From NCBI GenBank assembly GCA_035628915.1, contig DASPIW010000024.1, forward strand, positions 124,001-188,000: DNA of 64,000 bases. Direction: 5' to 3'. A program made the position numbers and the translations under genes. Shown piece by piece: positions 50,179-58,062 of this stretch. The notes under the pieces were generated by a model. The model did no database searches. It saw only the letters and a program-made list of their open reading frames with translations, and was not told where the DNA came from. The DNA comes from JARBUG01 sp035628915. Lineage in GTDB: Bacteria > Bacillota > Sulfobacillia > Symbiobacteriales > Symbiobacteriaceae. Numbering within the stretch: the first letter of the stretch is position 1; each line of letters opens with the position of its first letter.

Positions 50179-51090
50179 TCAGGCCTCCTTGCCGGCCGCG
50201 AAATCATCCGGAATGGGGAACACCGGGCGGGCGCCAAGCCGGGTCACGACCCGGGCGGCCAGCCGGTTAGCTGCGGCAGCGGCCCGGTTCGGCGGCCAGC
50301 CCCTGCGCAGCAGGGCGATGAACCCGGCGCCCCAGGCATCGCCGGCGCCCGTGGTATCGATGACGGGACCGTCAGGCTCGGCAGCCGGTATGTGCGTGAG
50401 CGTGCCGCCCTGGCAGAGCAGGGCGCCCTCAGGCCCCAGTTTGACGGCCACAAGGGGTACGGACTCACCCAGTCTGGCTGCGGCTGCCTCCGGGGTGTCA
50501 GCGCCCGTCAGAGACAGTGCCTCCTCGTGGTTGGTGAGCATCACCTGTACGCCGTCCGGCACCTTGAGCCCGTGCCGCCGGATAAACCCGGCAGAGGAGG
50601 GGTCAAAGGAGACGGGAATGCGGGCCTCCCGGGCGAGGGCGAGGGCCTGTTCCGCGGCCCTGGTTGTCGCTTCCCAGAAGAACGAGTACGCGGTCACATG
50701 TAACCACCCCGAAGCCCGCAGTGCCGGGACGGGTATATCTGCCGCGTCCAGGTAGTGGTTGGCGCCCCGGGGCACCATCATATGCCGCTGCGTTCCCTGA
50801 GCGAAGAGGACCAGCACGGCGGTGGGCCGCAGCGGATCAAAGACGGCGTGCGGCTCCACGCCCTCCCGCCGCATGTCGTCCACCAGCGCCCGGCCCAGAA
50901 GGTCGTCGCCCACACGACCGGCAAAGTGGACGGCATCGCCCAGGCGGGCTGTCCAAACGGCAAAGTTGGCGGCGGATCCACCCGGGGCGGAGACCACATC
51001 GCCGGGCGTGTCGGTATCGGCAGCCAGTTGATCGGCGACCCGGGCCACCACATCCAGGACCAGATCCCCGAACGTAAAAAGCGGAAGCAT
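50179..51090 (-). CDS. PfkB-family carbohydrate kinase
   Basis: 303 residues from ATG 51090 with AGGAGG eight bases upstream. PGGSAANFAVWTARLG and DTTGAGDAWGAGFIALL are the two PfkB signatures, the second holding the catalytic Asp and anion hole. VQVMLTNHEEALSLTG and VAVKLGPEGALLC lie where expected. Substrates of relatives include ribose, fructose, 1-phosphofructose and adenosine; this one cannot be assigned. It ends five bases before metY and lies downstream of a class II aldolase gene, from which it is separated by a terminator. Confidence 0.9.
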   Translation of the reverse strand: MLPLFTFGDLVLDVVARVADQLAADTDTPGDVVSAPGGSAANFAVWTARLGDAVHFAGRVGDDLLGRALVDDMRREGVEPHAVFDPLRPTAVLVLFAQGTQRHMMVPRGANHYLDAADIPVPALRASGWLHVTAYSFFWEATTRAAEQALALAREARIPVSFDPSSAGFIRRHGLKVPDGVQVMLTNHEEALSLTGADTPEAAAARLGESVPLVAVKLGPEGALLCQGGTLTHIPAAEPDGPVIDTTGAGDAWGAGFIALLRRGWPPNRAAAAANRLAARVVTRLGARPVFPIPDDFAAGKEA

Positions 51091-51099
51091 CCGCACAGC

Positions 51100-51148
51100 C
51101 TCCTACTATCCCAGTGGGGCGCCCCCTCCGGGACGCCCCACTAGTTAT
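51100..51148 (-). terminator. Terminator of the aldolase gene
   Basis: AGTGGGGCG pairs with CGCCCCACT around the GTCCCGGAGGGGG loop; the U-run is weak. Confidence 0.65.
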
Positions 51149-51152
51149 CCGG

Positions 51153-52007
51153 CTAGGCCTTCCCTGCGCAACCGAAGAGCTGCATCTTCTCCTTCAGTTT
51201 GCCCTTGAGCACCGACTTGGCGGGCCCCAGGATTTTGCGGGGATCGATCTCCGTAGGCTTGGCGTTCAGCTGATTGCGCACCTCGCCCAGGAACGCCTCG
51301 CGCAGTTCCGTATCAATGTTGATCTTGCGGATGCCGGCGGCGATACCCTTGCGGACATCATCATCGGGGACGCCGGAACCGCCGTGCATGACCAGGTAGG
51401 CCCCGGTGCGCTGGTGGACTTCGGCGATGCGGTCAAGGGCCAGCTTGGGCGGCAACTTGTAGTGGCCGTGGGCGGTGCCGAACGACATGGCGAGCGCATC
51501 GACGCCGGTGGCCTCGAAGAACTCGATGGCGTCGGGCACGGGCGTCAGCATGGCGTCGCGCTCGTCAACGGCAATGTCGTCTTCCACGCCGCCGATCTTG
51601 CCGATTTCGCCTTCGACGGAGACGCCTACAGCGCGGGCAACCTTTACGATCTCCTTGGTGCGGGCGATGTTCTCTTCCTTGGGCCACTGCGAACCGTCGA
51701 ACATGACGGACGTGAAGCCGGCGCGAATGCAGGCGATGACGGTAGCGTAGTCGGTCCCATGGTCGAGATGGAGCGCAACCGGAACGGTGGTGGCATCGGC
51801 GGCCAATTTGGCCAGACCGACCACGTAGTGGAGCCCGGCGTACTTGATCGCACCCTGGCTGGCCTGGATGATTACCGGCGCCCTGAGTTCGTCAGCCGCC
51901 TCTACAATGGCCTGAACGATCTCCATGTTGTTGCAGTTGAACGCGCCGACGGCGTACTTGCCCCTTTCGGCGTCGTCCAACAGGGTCCGAAGCGGTACCA
52001 ACGGCAT
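51153..52007 (-). CDS. fba: Class II fructose-bisphosphate aldolase family protein
   Basis: 284 residues from ATG 52007 with GGAGAGC upstream. LHLDHGTDYATVIACIRAGF holds the zinc ligands and catalytic Asp, SVMFDGSQWPKEENI, SVEGEIGKIGGVEDD and SFGTAHGHYK supply metal and phosphate contacts, and MHGGSGVPDDDVRKGIA is the DHAP phosphate loop. It splits fructose-1,6-bisphosphate (or tagatose-bisphosphate) to DHAP and glyceraldehyde-3-phosphate. It is a single gene ahead of the pfkB-metY cluster. Glycolytic role is inferred from family. Confidence 0.92.
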   Translation of the reverse strand: MPLVPLRTLLDDAERGKYAVGAFNCNNMEIVQAIVEAADELRAPVIIQASQGAIKYAGLHYVVGLAKLAADATTVPVALHLDHGTDYATVIACIRAGFTSVMFDGSQWPKEENIARTKEIVKVARAVGVSVEGEIGKIGGVEDDIAVDERDAMLTPVPDAIEFFEATGVDALAMSFGTAHGHYKLPPKLALDRIAEVHQRTGAYLVMHGGSGVPDDDVRKGIAAGIRKINIDTELREAFLGEVRNQLNAKPTEIDPRKILGPAKSVLKGKLKEKMQLFGCAGKA

Positions 52008-52135
52008 AAGACTGCTCTCCCTCCGTGGGGCGCCCCCGCGCCCAAGTGGTTAAGTGGTCGGGATCCAAAACCGGAACATCACCCGACTATAGTGTGAAGT
52101 TACGCCTCGTATGCAAATTCTCCTACCGGGTTGGA

Positions 52136-52172
52136 AAAGAAAGAAGCTGCCGGTTTATCCGCCGGCAGCTTT
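52136..52172 (-). terminator. Terminator overlapping the stop of the PilZ gene
   Basis: On the minus strand AGCTGCCGG pairs with CCGGCAGCT, the UAA stop lies in the loop, and TCTTTCTTTTCC follows. Confidence 0.85.
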
Positions 52173-52535
52173 GCTCAGTTCGACTTGGATGCGGCCCAGA
52201 ACGCTTACCAGCTGACCTCGCTGATACTCGTCCATGTCGATAAACTCAACGCCGTATTTGTAAGTCTCGCGGTCATCAAGCTTCCGCACCAGGACGCCCC
52301 GGCACGAAAAACCGCTCTGTCCGAGTGTGAACTCAAACTGAGCGATGACGCCCCGCCGGACGGGGAGGTCATCTTCAGCCTGAATGTAGAGCCCACCGCC
52401 CGAGGCATTAAGCAGGTAGATCGTCCGTGGATATGTCGTAATCGGCCGCTGGCCAACTTCTAGGATTTGCATTGCGGCCGGGTGCATGTCCAACGGAACT
52501 CGGAAGTACTCCCGTCGGTTTTCCGGATTGGTCAT
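52155..52535 (-). CDS. PilZ-domain cyclic-di-GMP-binding protein
   Basis: 126 residues from ATG 52535, with GGGGGAAGG upstream. NRREYFRVPLDMHP holds the RxxxR part and YLLNASGGGLYIQAE the (D/N)xSxxG part of the PilZ signature; YKYGVEFIDMDEYQRGQL is the usual end. It should bind cyclic-di-GMP and respond in motility or surface-attachment control. No GGDEF or EAL gene is near. It lies between the PBP gene and fba, alone. Confidence 0.87.
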   Translation of the reverse strand: MTNPENRREYFRVPLDMHPAAMQILEVGQRPITTYPRTIYLLNASGGGLYIQAEDDLPVRRGVIAQFEFTLGQSGFSCRGVLVRKLDDRETYKYGVEFIDMDEYQRGQLVSVLGRIQVELSKAAGG

Positions 52536-52656
52536 CGTGCCTTCCCCCAACAGCCACATCGTCTCGCCCGGCGAGGTGGTAGTCAGGAGTGAATTCTGGA
52601 AACTGCCGCCCAACTCCTTCACCCGTCTACAATTGTTTCGTAAAGCTAGTGTTTGG

Positions 52657-54609
52657 TCAGCGGCCGGGTTGAGGGGGAGCCGGCCGGTATGCGGGCGGCT
52701 GGGGCGCCGGGGCGGGCGGCGCACCCTCTACACCAGCAGGCCTGGGCAGAATGCCCATGCGGAATAGGGGGTCGCTCCCCGGCAGTTTCGCCTGGAAGTA
52801 TGCAGCGATAGCCGCCCGCACCACCGGGTTCATCGAGTCGCCGTGCCCGGCGCGCTCGCCGACCACGGCAACCGCAATTTCCGGGTTGTCGGCCGGAGCG
52901 TAGGCAACATAGACGCCGAACTGGCAGGCCGGGTCGCCCTGGCAGTTCTGTGTCCCAACCACTTCAGCCGTCCCGGTCTTGCCAGCCACTTTGATGGGCA
53001 AGCCCTGAAACGCTCCGGCAGACGTACCCCAGTCGGTCACCGCCTCCATGCCGTCCGCAAGGAAGTGAAACGCATCGTGCGAAAGGGTGAGCAAGCCGTC
53101 AGGTTCAGGTGTGAGGTCTCGGAGCACCGACCCGTCGGCGGCGACGACAGCCGCGCCGATATGGGGCCGGACGAGGGCGCCCTGGTTCGCCAGCACCCCC
53201 GCGTAGCGGGCCAGCTGGAGTGGTGTGGCCGTAGGTCCCTGTCCGATGGCGGCGGAGAGCAGTTTACCGCCGTTCCAGGAGCCGGGATCTTCGTCCTGCT
53301 GGCGCCGGGACTGGTCCGGAATCCAGCCGCCCACTTCGCCCGGGAGGTCAATGCCTAGCGGGAAGCCGAAACCAAACCGCTTGGCCATGTCGGCCATGCG
53401 GTCGGCGCCCACGCGGTAGCCCATCTCGTAAAAGTAGATGTTGCAGGAGTTGGCCAGCGCCTGCACCAGGTTCTGGCGGCCGTGTCCGTCCGGCTTCCAG
53501 TCCTTTTTGGGCTCCACTTTCGTGAAGACGCCCGTGCAGAGGATCTCTTCGCCGGGCGTCACCAGGCTGGATTCCAGCGCGGCAGCACCGGTCAGCATCT
53601 TCCACGTTGAACCGGGCAGGTAGGCCGTGCTGATGGCGCGATTCAGAAACGGCGCCTCTGCCGGGGTGTTGGGCACCGTCGCGGGCATGTTGGGGTTAAA
53701 GGTGGGATAGCTGGCCATGGCGAGAATTGCCCCGGTCCGCACATCCAAGACGACGGCCGCACCGGCATTTGTCTTGGGGAAGTAGACGCCGTTCCAGTCG
53801 GGATTGGCGCTGACGTACTGCAGGGTGCGGACCAGAGACTCCTCTACGGTCTTTTGCAGGTCCAGGTCGAGGGTGACGCGCAGATTGCCCCCCGCGGTGA
53901 CCGGGGTGCGCAGGGTGCTGTGCCCAGTGGGCCGAAAGAGGGCGTCGATTTCCAGATCGCTGAAGCCCCGGGCGCCCCGCAGTACGCTGTCGTATTGCAG
54001 TTCAACGCCCGTGCGGCCGACGAAGTCGCCGGGCAAGTAGTCCGGGCCCAGTTGGCCCGCTTCCTCCTCCGAAATGACTTGCCCCACGTGGCCCAGGACG
54101 TGCGCAGCCAGTTCCCCGTAAGGGTAATACCGCACGGGGTGAGTGTCGATATAGATGCCGGGCAGCGTGGCCCGCATTTCCATGAGCGTGGAGACTTCCT
54201 TGACGCTAAGGTCGTCCTTGACCAAAATGGGCTCATAGAACCGTCGGGTGCGTATGTGGACCCAGATGTCCTCTTCCAGCCGGCGCTCGTCCAGCTTGAG
54301 CATGTTGGCCAGTTGGGAAAGCAGGACCCGGTTGGGCTCCGTGCCCTGTACGTATGCGGGATATAGCAGTTGCAGCCGGTATGCGGTCCGGTTCGTAACG
54401 AGTTTGCGCCCCCGCCGGTCGAGGACTTCGCCGCGGGGCGCGTCGATGCGAACTTCGTGGAAGCGCTGCGCCGCGGCAACAGCCGTGAGGGCGTCATGCT
54501 CCTGCACTGTAAGCTGGGCCATTTTCGCGCCCAGCGAGACGATGCTCAGCGATACGACAGCCGTCAGCGCCAGAATCCGCCGGCCGGCGTCCCGACCCTG
54601 CATGCCCAT
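52657..54609 (-). CDS. mrdA: Class B penicillin-binding protein (PBP2/MrdA-like)
   Basis: 650 residues from ATG 54609 (54603 is also possible), with GGTGG-AAGG upstream. A short cytosolic end, a membrane helix (ILALTAVVSLSIVSLGAKMA), a non-penicillin-binding module (DAPRGEVLDRRGRKLVTNRT, YYPYGELAAHVLGHVGQVIS) and a transpeptidase domain with SxxK (LPGSTWKML), SxN (ANSCNIYFYEMGYR) and KTG (VAGKTGTAEVVG). The PRGEVLDRRG opening and YGELAAHVLG segment fit the MrdA elongation group. It cross-links side-wall peptidoglycan with a SEDS partner that is not in this window. Confidence 0.9.
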   Translation of the reverse strand: MGMQGRDAGRRILALTAVVSLSIVSLGAKMAQLTVQEHDALTAVAAAQRFHEVRIDAPRGEVLDRRGRKLVTNRTAYRLQLLYPAYVQGTEPNRVLLSQLANMLKLDERRLEEDIWVHIRTRRFYEPILVKDDLSVKEVSTLMEMRATLPGIYIDTHPVRYYPYGELAAHVLGHVGQVISEEEAGQLGPDYLPGDFVGRTGVELQYDSVLRGARGFSDLEIDALFRPTGHSTLRTPVTAGGNLRVTLDLDLQKTVEESLVRTLQYVSANPDWNGVYFPKTNAGAAVVLDVRTGAILAMASYPTFNPNMPATVPNTPAEAPFLNRAISTAYLPGSTWKMLTGAAALESSLVTPGEEILCTGVFTKVEPKKDWKPDGHGRQNLVQALANSCNIYFYEMGYRVGADRMADMAKRFGFGFPLGIDLPGEVGGWIPDQSRRQQDEDPGSWNGGKLLSAAIGQGPTATPLQLARYAGVLANQGALVRPHIGAAVVAADGSVLRDLTPEPDGLLTLSHDAFHFLADGMEAVTDWGTSAGAFQGLPIKVAGKTGTAEVVGTQNCQGDPACQFGVYVAYAPADNPEIAVAVVGERAGHGDSMNPVVRAAIAAYFQAKLPGSDPLFRMGILPRPAGVEGAPPAPAPQPPAYRPAPPQPGR

Positions 54610-54703
54610 CCGCCTTCCACCTGAGCCGAATTCTTCCAATATTATAGCACAATTGGAAGCGACTGTGAGGGGGAAAATGCTGATTTGTCGGGTGGGTCAC
54701 ATC

Positions 54704-54984
54704 CGGCCGGACCAGTTGTCAACCTGTACAAGATGCCGGCCTGGTTTGCCTTGGACAAACTGATAACCGTACCACACTATGACTCCCCAGGTCCCTTCCA
54801 TTGCTGGTAGAAACGACATGGTTAGCCAGGTTACGAGCCCATTCGGCATCAGTTGGGACATCTCCACCGCTCCGCCACGCATGGTCGCCCCAGAGGGCAC
54901 GGGTTTTGCGCTCCAGGGTTGTCCGGTTGTCAACTCCTACAAGCTGAAAGGCGTCGTGGGCTTGTACAACCTGACAACCGGCCG
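54704..54984. repeat. Non-coding element built from four copies of an 18-base motif in two inverted pairs
   Basis: GTTGTCAACCTGTACAAG (54714-54731, plus) faces CTTGGACAAACTGATAAC (54750-54767); GTTGTCAACTCCTACAAG (54926-54943, plus) faces CTTGTACAACCTGACAAC (54961-54978). The outer edges CGGCCGG and CCGGCCG also match inversely. About 160 bases lie between the two pairs. A 78-codon leftward frame (54697-54933) covers most of it but has no support. It lies upstream of mrdA. Confidence 0.75.
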
Positions 54985-55037
54985 ATGAAGCGGCGGGCGA
55001 CCCATTGGGACTCACCGTTCACAGACAACGAAGTCAT

Positions 55038-55082
55038 AATCAAGGCCCCGCGCTGCGTTCGCATGGCAGCGCGGGGCCTGTG
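55038..55082 (-). terminator. Terminator of the repetitive-protein gene
   Basis: AGGCCCCGCGCTGC pairs with GCAGCGCGGGGCCT around GTTCGCATG; the T-run is short. Confidence 0.7.
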
Positions 55083-56183
55083 TCAGTTCGATGATCGGGA
55101 CTTCGCCTTAAGTGAGGGAATGGGCGCCCAGCGGAGGAAGGCGTGCTCGCCAACGTAAGCCGCTGCCGTGCGCTCCGCCTGGTGGAACCGATCGGGCTCC
55201 GCAGCAGCCAGCGCCGCTTTAACAAGCCCGTGAAAACGCTCGACCGCCGCCCGAATGGCGGCATCCATGAACTTGGCTTCGCGCAGTTCCTTCTGGCACC
55301 AGCGCAAGGCGGGCTGCCAGCGGGCCTTTGCCTCCGCAAGGGGGTCTTGGGGTGCGGCGGGCGGCGGCACCTCCCCCGGCCCGGCGCCCGCCTTGAACGC
55401 CGGTCGAGGCGCCCGCTCGGGTCTTGCCCCCGGCCCGGCGCCCGCCTTAAACGCCGGCCGGGGCGCCCGCCCAGGCCCCGCCCCCGGCCCGGCGCCCGCC
55501 TTGAACGCCGGTCGAGGCGCCCGCTCGGGCCTCGCCCCCGGCCCGGCGCCCGCCTTGAACGCCGGTCGAGGCGCCCGCTCGGGCCTCGCCCCCGGCCCGG
55601 CGCCCCCGGGGCGGCTCACCGGCCGGCCCGGGGGCCGGTCTCCTGCCTTACGAACCGGCCGGCCGCCAGGCTTCGCCGGCACCGGTAAGCCTAGCGGCCG
55701 CCCCTCGGGCGCCCCGGGACCCTCGTCCGACAACCGGGCAAAACTCCGACCGGGGAGCTTGCCTACCGGCCTGCCGCTGGGCTTCCCAAAAGGCTTGCCG
55801 CCGGGCTTCCCAAAAGGCTTGCCGCCGGGCTTCCCTAGAGGCTTTCCCCCGGGTTTCCCAAACGGCCTGCCGCCTGCGGGCCTGCCACCGGGCTTTCCTG
55901 CGGGCTTGCCGAACGCCCGCCCCTCCCGGGGCCCGGCCCCGGCTCCGCCGGCTGATGCCCGGCCGGCCTTCCTCTCCGCCGGGCGGTGCAGACCGCCTAC
56001 GGTACGTCTGCGTGGTGACGTGTCTCTGGCCTCCCGGCCCTCGTCCCGTTCTTTCGATTCATCTTCGCGGCCCAAAAACCAACGCCCCTTCCGCCGCCGC
56101 GAGTCGTCGCCCGGGCGGATGAATGAAGTCTTCGACGCTGCTCGCTGCCTGCCCTGTCTGGCGTAGCCCCGGGCCCTCACCAT
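55083..56183 (-). CDS. Highly repetitive basic, Gly/Pro-rich protein
   Basis: 366 residues from ATG 56183; a longer frame to 56258 exists and the start is uncertain. The order is: a charged N-terminal part (RRRKGRWFLGREDESKERDE), a block of eight-residue units FGKPGGKP/LGKPGGKP (about nt 55778-55910), a linker, four 18-residue units GARPERAPRPAFKAGAGP (nt about 55377-55610), and a non-repetitive helical C-terminal domain (RWQPALRWCQKELREAKFMD, VERFHGLVKAALAAAEPDRF). Basic, disordered, Pro-rich repeats suggest nucleic-acid or polyanion binding, perhaps in the spore. The C-terminal domain argues for a real protein. Function unknown. Confidence 0.65.
   Translation of the reverse strand: MVRARGYARQGRQRAASKTSFIRPGDDSRRRKGRWFLGREDESKERDEGREARDTSPRRRTVGGLHRPAERKAGRASAGGAGAGPREGRAFGKPAGKPGGRPAGGRPFGKPGGKPLGKPGGKPFGKPGGKPFGKPSGRPVGKLPGRSFARLSDEGPGAPEGRPLGLPVPAKPGGRPVRKAGDRPPGRPVSRPGGAGPGARPERAPRPAFKAGAGPGARPERAPRPAFKAGAGPGAGPGRAPRPAFKAGAGPGARPERAPRPAFKAGAGPGEVPPPAAPQDPLAEAKARWQPALRWCQKELREAKFMDAAIRAAVERFHGLVKAALAAAEPDRFHQAERTAAAYVGEHAFLRWAPIPSLKAKSRSSN
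55377..55610. repeat. Tandem repeat, four copies of a 54-base unit
   Basis: The marker CCTTGAACGCCGG (one copy CCTTAAACGCCGG) recurs every 54 bases at about 55391, 55445, 55499 and 55553. In-frame within the repetitive-protein gene; each copy encodes 18 residues. Confidence 0.9.
55778..55910. repeat. Tandem 24-base repeats in the repetitive-protein gene
   Basis: GGGCTTCCCAAAAGGCTTGC followed by CGCC is repeated in tandem with drift toward the right end. Each copy encodes eight residues of the GKP-rich block. Confidence 0.85.
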
Positions 56184-56221
56184 TTGGTATGACCCCGCCG
56201 CCACAACTTCATACAGCGCAC

Positions 56222-56250
56222 AAAAAGCCCCCGCACACCGTGCGGGGGCC
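56222..56250 (-). terminator. Terminator of the ilv operon
   Basis: GCCCCCGCAC and GTGCGGGGGC form a ten-pair stem around ACC, followed on the minus strand by TTTTTGTGC. It lies just after the ilvB stop. Confidence 0.9.
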
Positions 56251-56257
56251 GATCGCA

Positions 56258-57967
56258 CTAAACCTTCGCCGACTTGAGAAGCGGCTCCGTATTGGCGCCG
56301 CCCGGGGGCACCAGCGGGAAGACGTTCTCTTCGGATTCGACCTTGACTTCGAGGACCACGGGGCCCTTATGATCCCGTGCCCAGGCCATCGCTTCGGCAA
56401 GGTCGCCGACCTGGTCCACCCGCCGCCCTGCCATGCCGTACGCAGCTGCAATGGCGGCAAAGTCAGGCGTGCCGCGGCGGATGTCCACTTCCTTATAGCG
56501 GCCCTTGTAGAAGATCTCCTGCCACTGGCGCACCATGCCCAGATAGCCGTTGTTCAGCACCACGACCTTGATCGGAAGCTCCTCGGCGACCGCCGTCCCC
56601 AGTTCCTGCATGCACATCTGGATCGACCCGTCACCGGTGATCAGCACCACGTCCCGGTCAGGCCGCCCGATGGCGGCGCCAATAGCGGCCGGCAGGCCGA
56701 AGCCCATGGTGCCCAGGCCGCTGGAGGAAATAAAGGTGCGGGGCTCCATCCGGCCGCAATAGTGAGCCGCCCACATCTGATGTTGGCCCACATCGGTCGC
56801 GATGATCGCCTCGGGCCCGAACGCCGCCTGCACCGCCTGCAGAACCTGCTGGGGCTTCGGCGCGGTCGTCGGCACTTCCGGGGCGCCCGGGCGGACACCC
56901 CACAGCGGATGCTGATCGTGCCAGCTGCGGACCTTGGCCCGCCACGTCGCCCGGTCAACGCCGCCGTCGGTCATCTTCGCATTCAACTGCTTCAGCACCG
57001 CCGAGCAGTCGCCCACCAGGGACGCGTGAGCCTGCATGTTCTTCGAGATCTCCGCCAGATCCACGTCAATGTGGATCAACTTGGCCCGCGGAGCGAACCG
57101 GGCAGCCATGCCGGTCACACGGTCGGAAAAGCGCACGCCGCAAGCCAGGAGCACGTCGGCATTTGCCGTAGCCCGGTTGGCAGCGAAAGTGCCATGCATG
57201 CCCAGCATGCCATAGTTCAGGGGGTTCTCCGACGGGAAACCGCCAATGCCCATCAGGGTTTCGACGACCGGGGCGCCCATCTTTTCCGCCAGCTCCCGGA
57301 AATCCGCCGAAGCGCCGGGCGAATGGTTGACGCCGCCGCCGCAGATCAGTACGGGCTTCTCAGCGGCGAGGAGCATCTCCACGGCCTTGGCCACGTCTTC
57401 CTCATCCGCCGTAACGGGCGGCTTGTAACCGGGCAGCCGGACTTCCGCGGGGTAGTTGTAGGGGATTTTTGCGTTGGTTACATCTTTGGGGAGGTCGATC
57501 AGCACCGGCCCGGGACGACCCGACCGGGCAATATAGAACGCTTCTTTCACGACTCTCAGCAGATCGTTAGGATCGGTCACCAGGTAGTTGTGCTTGGTGA
57601 CAGTCATCGTAATGCCAGTCACGTCCGCCTCCTGGAAGCCGTCCCGCCCGATCAGCGACCGGACCACCTGCCCGGTAAGCGCTACGATAGGCGTCGAATC
57701 CATGAGTGCGTCGGCGAGGCCTGTCACCAGGTTGGTGGCACCGGGCCCCGACGTGACCAGCACTACACCAACTTTGCCTGTCGCCCGTGCATACCCTTGG
57801 GCCGCATGAATGGCGCCCTGCTCGTGCCGCGCCAGCACATGGCGCAGATTGCTATCGTAAAGTGCGTCGTAGATGTACAAGTTCGCTCCGCCGGGATACC
57901 CGAAGATCACTTCGGTACCCTCTTCCTGTATGGCCTTCAGAAGTGCAGCAGCCGCTTGCATCTCCAA
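56258..57967 (-). CDS. ilvB: Acetolactate synthase, large subunit
   Basis: 569 residues from TTG 57967, nine bases after AAGGAGG; the next in-frame ATG is 57961. EEGTEVIFGYPGGANLYIYD with the catalytic Glu in LARHEQGAIHAAQGYARATG, SGPGATNLVTGLADALMDST, and the thiamine-diphosphate motif GDGSIQMCMQELGTAVAEELPIKVVVLNN (GDG...NN) are intact. Makes acetolactate or acetohydroxybutyrate, the first step toward valine, leucine and isoleucine. It is the last gene of the leftward ilv operon; the regulatory subunit gene ilvN is at the other end, an unusual separation. Confidence 0.95.
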   Translation of the reverse strand: MEMQAAAALLKAIQEEGTEVIFGYPGGANLYIYDALYDSNLRHVLARHEQGAIHAAQGYARATGKVGVVLVTSGPGATNLVTGLADALMDSTPIVALTGQVVRSLIGRDGFQEADVTGITMTVTKHNYLVTDPNDLLRVVKEAFYIARSGRPGPVLIDLPKDVTNAKIPYNYPAEVRLPGYKPPVTADEEDVAKAVEMLLAAEKPVLICGGGVNHSPGASADFRELAEKMGAPVVETLMGIGGFPSENPLNYGMLGMHGTFAANRATANADVLLACGVRFSDRVTGMAARFAPRAKLIHIDVDLAEISKNMQAHASLVGDCSAVLKQLNAKMTDGGVDRATWRAKVRSWHDQHPLWGVRPGAPEVPTTAPKPQQVLQAVQAAFGPEAIIATDVGQHQMWAAHYCGRMEPRTFISSSGLGTMGFGLPAAIGAAIGRPDRDVVLITGDGSIQMCMQELGTAVAEELPIKVVVLNNGYLGMVRQWQEIFYKGRYKEVDIRRGTPDFAAIAAAYGMAGRRVDQVGDLAEAMAWARDHKGPVVLEVKVESEENVFPLVPPGGANTEPLLKSAKV

Positions 57968-58062
57968 AGTGATCTTCCTCCTTATCACAAGAGTAGAACC
58001 GGGACAATGCCCAATAGCCCGGGGTGCACGGGACGATACACCCGCCCACCCCGGACCAGTCA

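Noticed and set aside
54697..54933. 78-codon leftward frame within the two-hairpin element
   Set aside because: No ribosome site at the right distance and it crosses both repeat pairs; kept as part of the repeat entry only.
55255..56166. Long rightward open frame opposite the repetitive-protein gene
   Set aside because: It mirrors the same DNA repeats on the other strand, has no ribosome site and lacks any non-repetitive domain; composition alone keeps it open.
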